DNA of 64,000 nt from Watersipora subatra (lineage: Eukaryota > Bryozoa > Gymnolaemata > Cheilostomatida > Watersiporidae): the NCBI RefSeq assembly GCF_963576615.1, contig NC_088712.1:33861155-33925154 (forward strand). Direction: 5' to 3'. Below the pieces are notes generated by a model, which had not been told where the DNA came from, ran no database searches, and saw only the letters and a list, made by a program, of their open reading frames with translations. Each line of letters starts with the position of its first letter. Position 1 is the first letter of the stretch. Of the stretch, positions 52,001 through 60,044 are shown piece after piece. The position numbers and the translations under genes are program-made.

Positions 52001-55000
52001 AGGCGTATGAGGCAGGCGTATGAGGCAGGCGTATGAGGTAGGCGTATGAGGTAGGCGTATGAGGTAGGCGTATGAGGTAGGCGTATGAGGTAGGCGTATG
52101 AGGTAGGCGTATGAGGTAGGCGTATGAGGTAGGCGTATGAGGTAGGCGTATGAGGTAGGCGTATGAGGTAGGCGTATGAGGTAGGCGTATGAGGTAGGCG
52201 TATGAGGTAGGCGTATGAGGTAGGCATAAGAGGTAGGTATATGAAGTAGGCATATCAGGTAGGCATATCAGGTAGGGCATATGAAATAGGTACATGACAT
52301 TTGGGATACTACTGACAAACCATGTAGCCTTTTAGAACCAAAAAGAAAGAACTAAAAAAAAGAGTATATCGGGGAAATCGTATCATGAGGGTGCACTGTA
52401 TATCAGGGAAATCGTATCCTGAGGGTGCACTGCATATCAGGGTAATCATATGCTGAGGGTGCACTGCATATCAAGGTAATCGTATTCTGAGGGTGCACTG
52501 TATATCAGGGTAATCGTATCCTGAGGGTGCACTGTATATCAGGGTAATCGTATCCTGAGGGTGCACTGTATATTATAACAATAGGAATCCAATTAAGCAT
52601 CAGATACTAACGAGCGTTGGTAAGGCTGTGAACCCCAGTAGTATAATAGGTAGATGAGACAATTCCATACCTGTTAACCTGCCATCAAATCTGGGGTTGG
52701 TGGCGACTTTCAGTCCTGGATGCGGCATCAAGAAACAGTCGATAGTCTCAAAGCACGACCTGATTTGCTGCCGGAGCAACTGGAGCTCAGCATGTTGTGA
52801 GGCACTTAGCTACATCAGGATAGAGATGCTGATTAGCGGTTTAAAAAACAAGAGAGGACAAGAGTTAATGAAGTTGACAGCAATAGCTAGCTGGAAGAAA
52901 GTCAGAAATATGTAGCACTTCAAGTCAAGTGAAATCAATTAATCGCATTCGCCCATAATGGGCGATATCTTTATTAAAGGTTGACTTGCAACAAAATTCA
53001 CATTACAGTTATTTGGTATCAAAAGATTCACCATGTTTTACTCTGTTGTGTTGTAGGTGCAAAATATGTGGAAATGTGATTACAAGCTCTTAAAAGCACA
53101 AAAACGAACGGTTAATCGCAGCCACATGAGAACGCCGTAGTTTGGATTCTCTTTCCATAACGGCTCAAATGTGACGTAGTTGTGGTAGATGGTTTCTGTT
53201 TACACCTTCATGCAACCTTATTCGTCGAAATATTTTCACAAATATACTTCACGCATTCAATAAAACCATGTCTATTGTTCTTACGCGTCTATTTTATCGT
53301 CATTGTAATGCTGTCACTTTTAGCACTGATATCTTATAACTTACCGTAAAAATTCGTTTAATTTTTTAACCTTACTTCGAAGGAGTACATATCATTGTCT
53401 GATAATCATGACGAGCCTGTTGGTCACCTGTGATAATCGAAAAGTGCTGCAAAAATTATTTGCGAAGTATTGGGTCACATGATCAGATTACGACTTGACG
53501 ATTGAATAATGCCGAAACAAAACTGTAAAGTAGCGAGCATCTATATTTGATACGGAGTCTTCGGAGAAACTCGAAGTGTTTGTCATAAACTAGTGCTACG
53601 ATAAGTTTTATATTGAGCTTTGTATTGGCCTTTTAATTCACGTGAGAACATTCGTGACAAGACGATAACCAAATTTCGTCGCTACGTCATCGAAATAAAG
53701 AGATTCTAATCTACGGCGGCTTTTCGTTTTTGAGCTTTCAAGAGCTTGTAATCCTATTTCCACATACAGTCAAACATGGATAACTCGGCCACGGATATTT
53801 CGAACACATCGTTAACTCGAACGGATTCTTTGGTCCGTTCCTACGCAATGATAAATTGCTTTAGATAACTGGAACTTAACATCATTAACTCGAACAGTTT
53901 TTTGCCGAAGGAACAAACTTAAAACAAACTTTGGTTTGTTTTAATCCAAAGGGATTTACATTAGTCGCGGAGCTACGACTACTCTGCCTTCCTAGCGAGT
54001 AAAGTGCTCCCTATAGGTATATAGTGTACATATATTTCCCCCGTACTCATAATGGAACCGATTATGAGACCGTATAAAACCTGATTAATGGGGTCGCTAA
54101 CACGTCAGCTAAGTTACGGCCAAACTAAACACGTTAAAAAGTAGTAGCGATAAAGGATATATATAAGCGATATATAAGGATAACACACCTTTTCACAGTA
54201 CACTCGATAGGTTTTTTAAATGAAACAACTACTGAGATGTAAAGCATGCGTTTTTGGATTGGTCATAAATGTTTACTCGTGTGAAGTTTTAAAAATTATC
54301 CCAAAATTTAGATATTTTCCTATCAGCTAAGATTTGTTTGTTGTCTGAGGTGATGTGACTGCCAAGATGTTTTAAGATTAAAATTGGCAAAATTGATTCC
54401 TGTTAAAACGCTCAGAAGAAAAAGATGGATTTTTTTCTGAGTGTTTCAACAACGATCAAGTTTTGCCAATTTTAATCTGAAAACCTCATGGCAGTACATC
54501 ACCTAAAACAACAAACAAATCTCAAGTAATAGAAAAACATCTTTACTTCCTGATAAATACTTTTGCAACTTTACACGAGGGCCCCTATAACTTGTAACAA
54601 GCAATCTATGATTTTGCTTTATACATAGTTTGTATATGTACATGTATCTTCTGTTAAATGCATGCACTTGTGACAGCGCTCTGATAACTTGAACGCTCTG
54701 ATAACTCAAACACTTTCGCTCGGTCCCGTGAGGTTTGAGTTATCCATGTTTGACTGTATTTGGCACTTACAACACAACAGAGTAAAACATGGTGAATCTT
54801 TTGATACCAAATAACTGTAATGTGAAATTTGTTGCAAGTCAACCTTTAAGTAACAAGAGTAGATTAAACAAATGTAAACACTATGGTAGCTGTAATAAAC
54901 ATATGTAAACACTATGGCAGCTGTAATAAACATATGTAAACACTATGGCAGCTGTAATAAACATATGTAAACACTATGGCAGCTGTAATAAACATATGTA

Positions 55001-56082
55001 AACACTATGGTGTCTACACACAGTTAGTTTAGTTACATAATATCATCTCTGACTGTAGATAAACCTACTCACAGTTAGTTTGGTTACATAATATCATCTC
55101 TGACTGTATATAAACCTACTTACAGTTAGTTTAGTTACATAATATCATCTCTGACTATATTTAAACCTACTTACAGTTAGTTTGGTTACATAATATCATC
55201 TCTGACTGTATATAAACCTACTCACAGTTAGTTTGGTTACATAATATCATCTCTGCCTGTATCTAGACCAATTTGTTGTTAGTTTGGTTACAAAATATCA
55301 TTTCTGACCGTATAGGAACATAAGATTTGTTAAAGGAACAATGACTCCTCCATAGAATATCCCCCAAGACAGAAATGCAGGGATTACAAGTGTAAGTAAC
55401 AGCTTGTGATAATAGCCAGGTTAAACCACCGTATGTATCCTAACAAACATCAAGCCGCGGGCATTTGTCAAACAAGAAGGGTTGGTCAGTCGCTAAAGAT
55501 TAAATAATTATTGGTTTTGCATTATTTACTAAGGAATAATATAATATTACTATCTGCAAGTAGTTGCTTGTAAATTGATTGAATTGTGTGGTGAACTTTA
55601 AACCAGTATACATTCTGTGGATGATAATTTTATAGTTTTGTTCATCTAAAGCACGTTTTTTCTTTCCTCACGTAGCTATCATTCAAACCATCTTCCCAGA
55701 TGATTCATTCAATAACAGCTAGCCCGAATTGCATAGTTTCTTTGTTTATGATCATGTGTGAAGAACTTCGCTCAGCGATGTTTGCATTAGCTTAACCCTT
55801 CCCCCTAGCCCAAGAATCCACTCAATAAAATTGATTAGTGGTGAAAAATACAAACTTTTTAAACTTTTATATGGACTAATTGACGGATAGTGAGATTCTA
55901 AAAATCTTAAAAAAGAAACGACTCACTTCGAGCCTTTTGGCTAACAAAGAATTCCCTCCGTCCATGCCATACTCATAGTCGTAAGGGTAGCTCCAGTCTC
56001 TCACAAGAAAAAGCAAGGACTGAAAGGGCGGAGGTCCATTCTCCCCAGCTATAGTTGCCAACTTGCCATATTCAGTAAAGAG
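36908..56082 (-). CDS. atl: atlastin GTPase, 3' eight exons (5' part missing)
   Basis: Atlastins are dynamin-like GTPases that tether and fuse ER tubules. Exons 56082-55927, 52809-52671, 51441-51314, 44125-43997, 43818-43697, 41304-41159, 39682-39519 and 37078-36908 join to 1155 nt (384 aa plus stop) with matching phases and GT-AG introns. Residues 1-52 hold LFTEYGKLA and the guanine-binding RD motif LVRDW (Arg28-Asp29). Residues 64-225 cover [43 protein letters not shown] and KKMGGAEF, the end of the G domain and the three-helix bundle. Two hydrophobic segments (about 260-278 and 281-304) form the membrane hairpin, followed by [19 protein letters not shown]. The tail is Ser/Thr-rich. About 200 N-terminal residues with the P-loop were not found and should lie right of the window. 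Confidence 0.95.
37128..37996. mobile_element. TTAA repeat, copy D, in last atlastin intron
   Basis: An 869-bp copy with intact ends (AGGTTGACTTGCAACAAAAT and its inverse) and TTAA on both sides (37124-37127, 37997-38000). Its interior is inverted relative to copy A. It begins only 50 bp from the acceptor of the last exon, on the intron side. Confidence 0.88.
38425..39345. repeat. 28-bp minisatellite (~33 copies) in atlastin intron
   Basis: The unit is GTGTCAGTGATATACCCTGG plus TGTACCAA. Variants at four or five positions recur in the same order 252 bp apart, for example CATACTCTGG at 38631 and 38883 and GATGTACCGA at 38751 and 39003. This marks a nine-unit higher-order duplication. There are no unique spacers. 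Confidence 0.97.
39376..39428. repeat. hairpin beside the 28-bp array
   Basis: CTGATGATTGACAA and TTGTCAATCATCAG are exact inverse copies around GACA. The pairing extends outward through CAAG/CTTG apart from one 3-base bulge. Confidence 0.85.
39519..39682 (-). CDS. atl: atlastin exon: second membrane segment
   Basis: This exon encodes [40 protein letters not shown] and [14 protein letters not shown]. The WAY.RYTGE block just after the second membrane segment is characteristic of atlastins. The donor is GTATGT. Confidence 0.95.
39833..40390. repeat. 68-bp minisatellite, eight copies, in atlastin intron
   Basis: Units with CACCTCAACATACGAGTCGC, CAGCAATCAGACACAAGG and CGCTGCAGCTTTGAACC repeat every 68 bp with only a few changes. 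It starts about 150 bp upstream of the acceptor of exon 39682-39519. Confidence 0.95.
41159..41304 (-). CDS. atl: atlastin exon: helical bundle end and first membrane segment
   Basis: It encodes [20 protein letters not shown], then [20 protein letters not shown] and FIATYTLSG. The R(T/S)P just before the first hydrophobic segment is conserved in atlastins. The donor is GTGAGA. Confidence 0.95.
41692..41780. repeat. 30-bp tandem repeat, three copies
   Basis: GAGGAGTTGTAGCAAGTGAG with flanking CCCTTTCTAT recurs three times. It is intronic to atlastin. Confidence 0.85.
42189..42284. repeat. 16-bp tandem repeat (~6 copies)
   Basis: CAGGCAACTTTACAAA units, changing to CAGGCAACTTTACAGA in the right half. 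Intronic to atlastin. Confidence 0.9.
42424..42450. repeat. near-perfect palindrome
   Basis: CTAGTTTCCTAGT and ACTAGGAAACTAG are exact inverse copies around a single A. Confidence 0.85.
43225..43680. repeat. 67-bp degenerate tandem repeat in atlastin intron
   Basis: AACTCTATGAAATACTTCCA, CATCTCATGGTATATTCTAG and CAGATATTTGTGGTGACCAA recur with a 67-bp period (for example 43461, 43528, 43595). The array is divergent at the left and ends close to the donor of exon 43818-43697. Minus-strand frames of 81-84 residues here are repeat products. Confidence 0.85.
43697..43818 (-). CDS. atl: atlastin exon: CGGD to KKMGG segment
   Basis: It encodes [20 protein letters not shown], then [27 protein letters not shown] and the KKMGG.EF block are signature sequences of the atlastin helical domain. 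Splice sites are CAAAGT-side TTTTGGTAG and GTAAGC. Confidence 0.96.
43997..44125 (-). CDS. atl: atlastin exon: YMKIFQG to NRMDV
   Basis: It encodes [20 protein letters not shown], then [20 protein letters not shown] and MDV. The I.IFQG..LP.PKS and ATAEANN blocks are strongly conserved in the family. The acceptor ATAAAG has a weak pyrimidine tract. The donor is GTGAGT. Confidence 0.95.
44635..44840 (+). mobile_element. tRNA-derived SINE-like sequence
   Basis: TTTAGTGGTGAGGCTG resembles a Pol III A box, and about 38 bases later GGTTCGGGTC resembles a B box, the spacing found in tRNA genes. The rest cannot fold as a complete functional tRNA. A non-tRNA body follows (ATTGCTCATGTGCC). Only one copy is seen here, so the assignment is tentative. 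Confidence 0.4.
45670..47103. mobile_element. CATACCCTAGGA-ended TA element
   Basis: The left end is TA CATACCCTAGGACACTT and the right end is AAGTATCCTAGGGTATG TA. The subterminal blocks TTTCATGAGTAGCAC and GCTCATGAAATTT are also inverted. It lies inside the 44878-47130 element and carries a piggyBac-like insertion. No transposase is seen. Confidence 0.7.
46050..46698. mobile_element. piggyBac-like MITE candidate
   Basis: The left end TATAACCCTTTCGCTGCC and the right end GGCAGTGAAAGAGATAA are inverted relatives. TTAACCCTTT-like ends are characteristic of piggyBac elements, although the TTAA duplication is eroded here (TATAA, ATAA). It is about 650 bp and non-coding. Confidence 0.5.
47274..47315. 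repeat. 20-bp hairpin
   Basis: GTATGTCTTGCAGCTGAACT and AGTTCAGTTGCAAGACATAC pair along 20 bases with one G-T pair and a minimal loop. Confidence 0.88.
47502..47771. mobile_element. TTAA repeat fragment, copy G
   Basis: GAGCTTTTAAGAGCTTGTAA, CCAAATAACTGTAATGTG and the eroded end GTTACAAGTAAACC match the right arm of the TTAA repeat. It is more divergent than the other copies, hence probably older. Confidence 0.75.
47834..50665. mobile_element. CAGTGAAACTCG-ended pogo-like element, 2.8 kb
   Basis: Flanked by TA, it starts CAGTGAAACTCGACTAACTT and ends GCGAGTTATCCGAGTTTCACTG. The right 500 bp, including a long internal inverted region near 50150-50330, are related to the 990-bp element at 53767-54756. 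It carries a 241-bp satellite. An 87-residue minus frame (49587-49850) lies in its coding-like middle but is not identifiable. It is in the intron between atlastin exons at 51314 and 44125. Confidence 0.75.
48228..49350. repeat. 241-bp satellite (~4.5 units)
   Basis: AAGCTGTAGACCTAAACTAC recurs at 48281, 48522, 48763, 48931 and 49172, spacings of 241, 241, 168 and 241 bp, so one unit lacks 73 bp. Units contain ATGAAATATGTTTATTATAT and TGACAGCGATATGTAACAGA. It lies wholly within the 47834-50665 element. Confidence 0.92.
50795..51185. repeat. ~30-bp minisatellite (~13 copies)
   Basis: TATAAATAAGTGTGGCTATG followed by GTATGCTAGC is repeated, with a longer TAGATAAAATAAG variant. It is intronic, ending about 130 bp from the donor of exon 51441-51314. 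Confidence 0.93.
51314..51441 (-). CDS. atl: atlastin exon: DIESEF to EYFK
   Basis: It encodes [20 protein letters not shown], then [20 protein letters not shown] and YFK. LVVKEI.GN.VT...L.EYFK is a signature of atlastins at the end of the GTPase domain. The first codon is split with the previous exon. The donor is GTAGGC. Confidence 0.96.
51636..52280. repeat. 13-bp minisatellite (~49 copies)
   Basis: GTATGAGGTAGGC is repeated almost without change, with a central block (about 51908-52030) where GAGGTAGG becomes GAGGCAGG. Minus frames of 222 and 238 residues repeat a 13-residue block with [11 protein letters not shown]. They are artefacts of a 13-bp unit lacking stops. It lies in the intron between atlastin exons 52671 and 51441. 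Confidence 0.97.
52361..52573. repeat. 34-bp minisatellite built from transposon-end sequence
   Basis: About six units contain GTATCCTGAGGGTGCACTGT followed by ATATCAGGGTAATC. GTATCCTGAGGGTG.ACTGTA is the right terminal repeat of the family P2 element (9807-9827 and 11889-11908). It lies about 100 bp from the exon ending at 52671, on the intron side. Confidence 0.92.
52671..52809 (-). CDS. atl: atlastin exon: [15 protein letters not shown] segment
   Basis: It encodes [20 protein letters not shown], then [20 protein letters not shown] and FDGRLT. The [13 protein letters not shown] block is diagnostic of atlastins. The donor at 52670 (GTATGG) was preferred to an upstream GTTAAC because only it keeps the frame into the next exon. 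The acceptor choice (ATGTAG) is likely but less certain. Confidence 0.95.
52978..54845. mobile_element. TTAA repeat, copy E, split by a TA element
   Basis: It starts AGGTTGACTTGCAACAAAAT after TTAA (52974-52977) and ends GTCAACCT then TTAA (54846-54849). Removing the 990-bp insert and one TA leaves about 876 bp, the same size as other full copies. It lies in the atlastin intron 52809-55927, in the same internal orientation as copy D. Confidence 0.9.
53767..54756. mobile_element. 990-bp CAGTCAAACATGG-ended TA element
   Basis: It begins CAGTCAAACATGGATAACTC and ends GTTATCCATGTTTGACTG with TA on both sides. Removing it restores CCACATATTTGGCAC, identical to other copies of the host repeat, proving a TA-duplicating insertion. 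It shares its internal inverted region (54330-54535) and its left part with the 2.8-kb element at 47834-50665, so it is a non-autonomous deletion derivative. Confidence 0.92.
54869..55015. repeat. 31-bp tandem repeat (~5 copies)
   Basis: ATATGTAAACACTATGGCAG plus CTGTAATAAAC repeats every 31 bp. Intronic to atlastin. Confidence 0.93.
55019..55300. repeat. 51-bp tandem repeat (~5 copies)
   Basis: ACAGTTAGTTTGGTTACATA, ATATCATCTCTGACTGTA and TAAACCTACT repeat every 51-62 bp. It directly follows the 31-bp array. Confidence 0.88.
55301..55926. other. atlastin intron sequence
   Basis: No repeat or exon is recognised. The last bases are the donor region of the exon 56082-55927. Confidence 0.5.
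55927..56082 (-). CDS. atl: atlastin exon: RD motif
   Basis: It encodes [20 protein letters not shown], then [20 protein letters not shown] and [21 protein letters not shown] and FLVRDW..PY...YG..GG are signature atlastin sequences, the RD pair being the G4 nucleotide-recognition motif. It begins after TTTACAG in phase 0. An upstream exon must exist but was not found in the window. Confidence 0.96.
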
Positions 56083-57242
56083 CTGTAAAGATATATTTAT
56101 ATAACAATCATTTTTGGAAGATTCGCAAAAATCTTCGGTACAGCAATGTCAGACCTAGTAGGAGTTGAGATGCTTCTAGATACCAAGTGAACTAGACCTG
56201 ATCTACTAAATGGAGGGATTTACAAAGCCATGGCTACGGAGGGCATTTATTTAGCTTCAGTTTGACATGGTGCCTCATTCTGACACTGGAGTAGCTACAG
56301 TACTGACCGGGTAGGTTGACATTTTATCACGTGCTATAGGCTAACGGGTTATTCTTAACAATACCAACATTGGTAACACACTGACAAGCAGCGGCGTATG
56401 CTATTGTCTATTAACTTTTCTACTTTATATTAGCAAGGATTATTGCAAAGGCAGCCTTCGTGTTAGAGAGAAATACATGAGCTCGGTACTAATATCACTA
56501 GTCAATAAAATGAGAGCAGTGCGAGTGAATCGCCACTCTTTATACATAGAAAAGGCATCAAGTGACGACATTAAGGAATGCTCACTATAAAGTCAGTTCA
56601 ATGAAGTCTTAAACAAAAATCGATGAAAGCTAACAGGCAACTTCGCATGCTAGCTGAAATTCTACAGTAAAGTGGCAGAAAAGCTAGCGTGCCAGACAGC
56701 TAGCAAGGTCCACTTCTATATACACAGCAAGCGAGCTATAGTTCAGCGATGAAGCTATCTAAGAAATGTCCACTATTCAGCGAGCCAAGTACGGTTAAAG
56801 CCAGCGGGCGATGTGTCAAAAAGCCAGGCTAGGATCTGCTTGCCACGTACCATATGAAAGGACCTCATTCTCAGATCTCATATAAGCCAGAAAATAACTT
56901 GCGAAGTAATCCCAATTATACAGAAGTTCCACTATGGCAGGTAGCCACAATTCAATATCTATTATTTTAAACGCACTGCAACTTTTAACTTTATTCTCAG
57001 CCCCCCCATGGTCAAACATAAACATACTAAGTGAAGTTCTGAAATTTCTTCATGTTGAAACTGATGCAGGATGGAGCAAACATTCTTACACAAATACATC
57101 GTCGCTGTTTAATAAAAACCAAAACAGATGAGTCCTTGAAATAATTACAAATAGCATTGAAACATCTACAATAATTTGTACTGGAAGCTACTGTAAAACC
57201 TCTATTTGAATGGCACGGCGCTGTATTTTTTAATCCTTCTCC
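56083..57242. other. probable atlastin intron, nothing recognised
   Basis: I looked on the minus strand for the missing P-loop and DTQGAFD-type sequences and did not find them. Short frames of 65-69 residues (56816-57131) have no motif. Confidence 0.45.
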
Positions 57243-57390
57243 TATAGTGGCATTCTACTAAAGGTGGCGTTCTATTAAAGGTGGCATTCTATTTAAGGTG
57301 GCGTTCTATTAAAGGTGGTGTTCTATTAAAGGTGGAGTTCTCTTAAAGGTGGTGTTCTATTAAAGGTGGCGTTCTATTAGAGGTGGCGCT
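57243..57390. repeat. 17-bp tandem repeat (~9 copies)
   Basis: GGTGGCGTTCTATTAAA units with small changes. The preceding GTAAAACCTCTATTTGAATG resembles a transposon terminus, so the array may lie inside a decayed element. Confidence 0.88.
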
Positions 57391-58871
57391 CAAATCGAGT
57401 TGTTAAGGTGTGTAAAAACACAAGTGCAAAACCAAAACTAATTGCACTAATTAAACTACTAACGTGATAATCAGAATAGAAGGTTTTATTGTTATTTTAC
57501 ATTACCATCTTCGCTAGCCTTTCCACTCTTATTTATAAAGCAGTGATGTTTTGAGAATTTTTGAATGTCGTAAACTGGAATAAACATAAATTTATGTTCA
57601 ATTGTATATCCTAAGGTATACACTCACACATTCCGTAAATTCTGTTTTCATTAGAAAAGCCGAGCAAGACCAATTTCTGTGAGGAATCGTGATTCATGTG
57701 CAAAAAAAAGGGATGGACATAAGTGGATGTGTCATATAGATTACCAAAGTGTGGGCTTGTGAGCAGATACTACCAAAAAAGCATTTAATTCAAAAAAGAT
57801 ACGTTATTCCAGAAGAGAATTCTAGCGATGACAATTTGAAAGGTGAAGAATGGAACTTTGTGTTTGATATATCTCATGTTGGATTACTAGTATTTTACTA
57901 TTTTATAAATAAATCCCTATATGTCATATCATGTAATTTTGATTTGCGATGGTTTTTTGAAGTTAAATTTTACTAGAATTTACGTGTCATGAAAAACGTG
58001 ATCGCTGCGTAAGATGAGGAAAAATTTTTAAGCTTGAAATTTGGAGTCAAATTTTCTACTTATACCTGTAATTTACAGTAGATACATAGATTTTTAGCAA
58101 ATGCATAGCACACCAGAAATGCACCCGTTCGCTACAAAAGAAGCCAACAATGTTAAGGAACAGCATATTTGTATCTTTGGTCATTCTATAGTCCTAAGAC
58201 CTCGCAAAGATCAATTTTGCAGATTGTAATAATTGGCTGTTTTTGACTAATTAGTCATGCATGCCGTGGGCATTACAGTTGTCTGGACCAGAAATCATCC
58301 ATTCGGCAGCAAGTGTAGCTATTAGTGCAGGCAATGTATAAGACATGAATGAATCGCTTCAACTTTTAACATTATCTATTCTGATGCTAATCTATTATAA
58401 ACTAATTTCAGCATTTAGGATTACCTCAAGTGCCTACCAAAAGTCTGCTAGCAGGTTTTGTGCCAAATAATGGCAACGAATATACGCTTACCTACAAGTG
58501 TATGCTAAATATAATTTTCAGCAATGTTGTTTTAATTAATTCATTACTAATGCAACAAAACTGGCTTTGACTACTTTGTTCTGATACAAACTTAGTTTCA
58601 GTAAAGAAAATTGCTTCCATGTTATAATATTAGCTTTGTTCATAAACAAGTTTTAGATCTTGAAGTTATTTCCAGTTTACCGACTAAGTTTCAGTTATAA
58701 AACTCAGTTTCACTTTACCAACTTAGTTTCATTTTACAAACTTTGTGTCAGCTTGTAAACTTAATTTAAATTAATAATCTTGACTCGATTTAAAGTGTTT
58801 AGCTGCTCCTTTTGAAACTCTCTTGTTTGTTGGACAGCTAACTCTTCATGACCACATATTTAGCTAAATCC
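57391..58871. other. unassigned sequence
   Basis: No exon or repeat end is recognised. The segment 58640-58770 has loosely repeated ACTTAGTTTCA/AACTCAGTTTCA phrases. Confidence 0.35.
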
Positions 58872-58984
58872 GTTTAAATCAAGGATATACTCGTTGAGCA
58901 GTTTAAATCAAGGATATACTCGTTGAGCAGTTTAAATCAAGGATATACTCGTTGAGCAGTTTAAATCAAGGATATACACGTTAT
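58872..58984. repeat. 29-bp tandem repeat, four copies
   Basis: GTTTAAATCAAGGATATACT plus CGTTGAGCA repeats every 29 bp. The fourth unit joins directly to TTAA repeat copy F. Confidence 0.93.
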
Positions 58985-58987
58985 ATA

Positions 58988-59106
58988 CTTTTAAGAGCTT
59001 GTAATCACTTTTCCACATATTTTGCACCTACAACACAGCAGAGTAAGACATGGTGAATCTTTTCATATCAAATAACTGTAATGTGAATTTTGTTGCAAGT
59101 CAACCT
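58988..59106. mobile_element. TTAA repeat fragment, copy F (one arm)
   Basis: Only the right inverted arm is present, from CTTTTAAGAGCTTGTAATCA to GCAAGTCAACCT, followed by TTAA. Confidence 0.88.
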
Positions 59107-59703
59107 TTAACACCACGATTTTAATTCTACTCTATTATAGCATAATTTCTCATTTGTTTTTGTATATTAAACATATAAGTGATGTTACGAAACAGTTTTA
59201 ATAAGGAATGGTGTGATACTGAGAAAATACTCAAATCTTTTTTGGACTTTTTCACAGTATGTATATCATGGATCTCAAAAAGGTTGTGCTGGACCACTTT
59301 CTTATTGACTTATTGAGAAACTTATAGTTCAATGTATAATATAATGAATTATGTGTATTATTATATTTAGGTTCATTTCATAATAACATTGCATCGTTCC
59401 ATAATTTGTGGCTAATTGAGGTTTGCAGGAATAGCAAAAAAGACAAGAGTTGAGCTAGTCTCCCCCTTCAGCCACCTTGCATACATTGGACCACAGGCAA
59501 TAAGAACTGGACCACAGGCAATAAGAATTGGACCACACCTAAGTTGATGTGGACCTAAGTTGGTGCAAAAAAATAATCATAAAATATTTGCTTAACACTG
59601 TGCTTTCTTAAAAACAATAACCTTTGATATGTATGCACTATCACGAGAGTTCAGTTTTGTTTCTGTCCAGACGTGCGCAGCTTGTGCCCTATACACTATG
59701 TTT
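59107..59703. other. unassigned sequence
   Basis: It contains only a short local duplication (ACCACAGGCAATAAGAA near 59491 and 59512). Nothing else is recognised. Confidence 0.4.
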
Positions 59704-60030
59704 CCATGATTCACATAATCCGCATGACTCACATAATCCGCATGATTCACATAATCCGCATGATTCACATAATCCGCATGACTCACATAATCCGCATGAT
59801 TCACATAATCCGCATGACTCACATAATCCGCATGATTCACATAATCCGCATGATTCACATAATCCGCATGACTCACATAATCCGCATGATTCACATAATC
59901 CGCATGACTCACATAATCCGCATGATTCACATAATCCGCATGATTCACATAATCCGCATGACTCACATAATCCGCATGATTCACATAATCCGCATGATTC
60001 ACATAATCCGCATGATTCACATAATTCGAA
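59704..60030. repeat. 18-bp minisatellite (~18 copies)
   Basis: CATAATCCGCATGATTCA alternates with CATAATCCGCATGACTCA in an irregular order. The period is six codons and free of stops, so three overlapping frames of 137-142 residues result (HNPHDS, IIRMTH and, on the minus strand, a Tyr-Val-Asn-His-Ala-Asp repeat). None has exon support. Confidence 0.96.
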
Positions 60031-60044
60031 TGATCTGGGAGTTG

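Noticed and set aside
51559-52295. Two overlapping minus-strand frames of 222 and 238 residues
   Set aside because: They are products of a 13-bp repeat without stop codons, with the protein period equal to the repeat. No exon signal flanks them.
56816-57131. Upstream atlastin exons in 56-64 kb
   Set aside because: The frames there lack P-loop, SWRGG-type and DTQG-type sequences. The N-terminal exons are more likely beyond the window.
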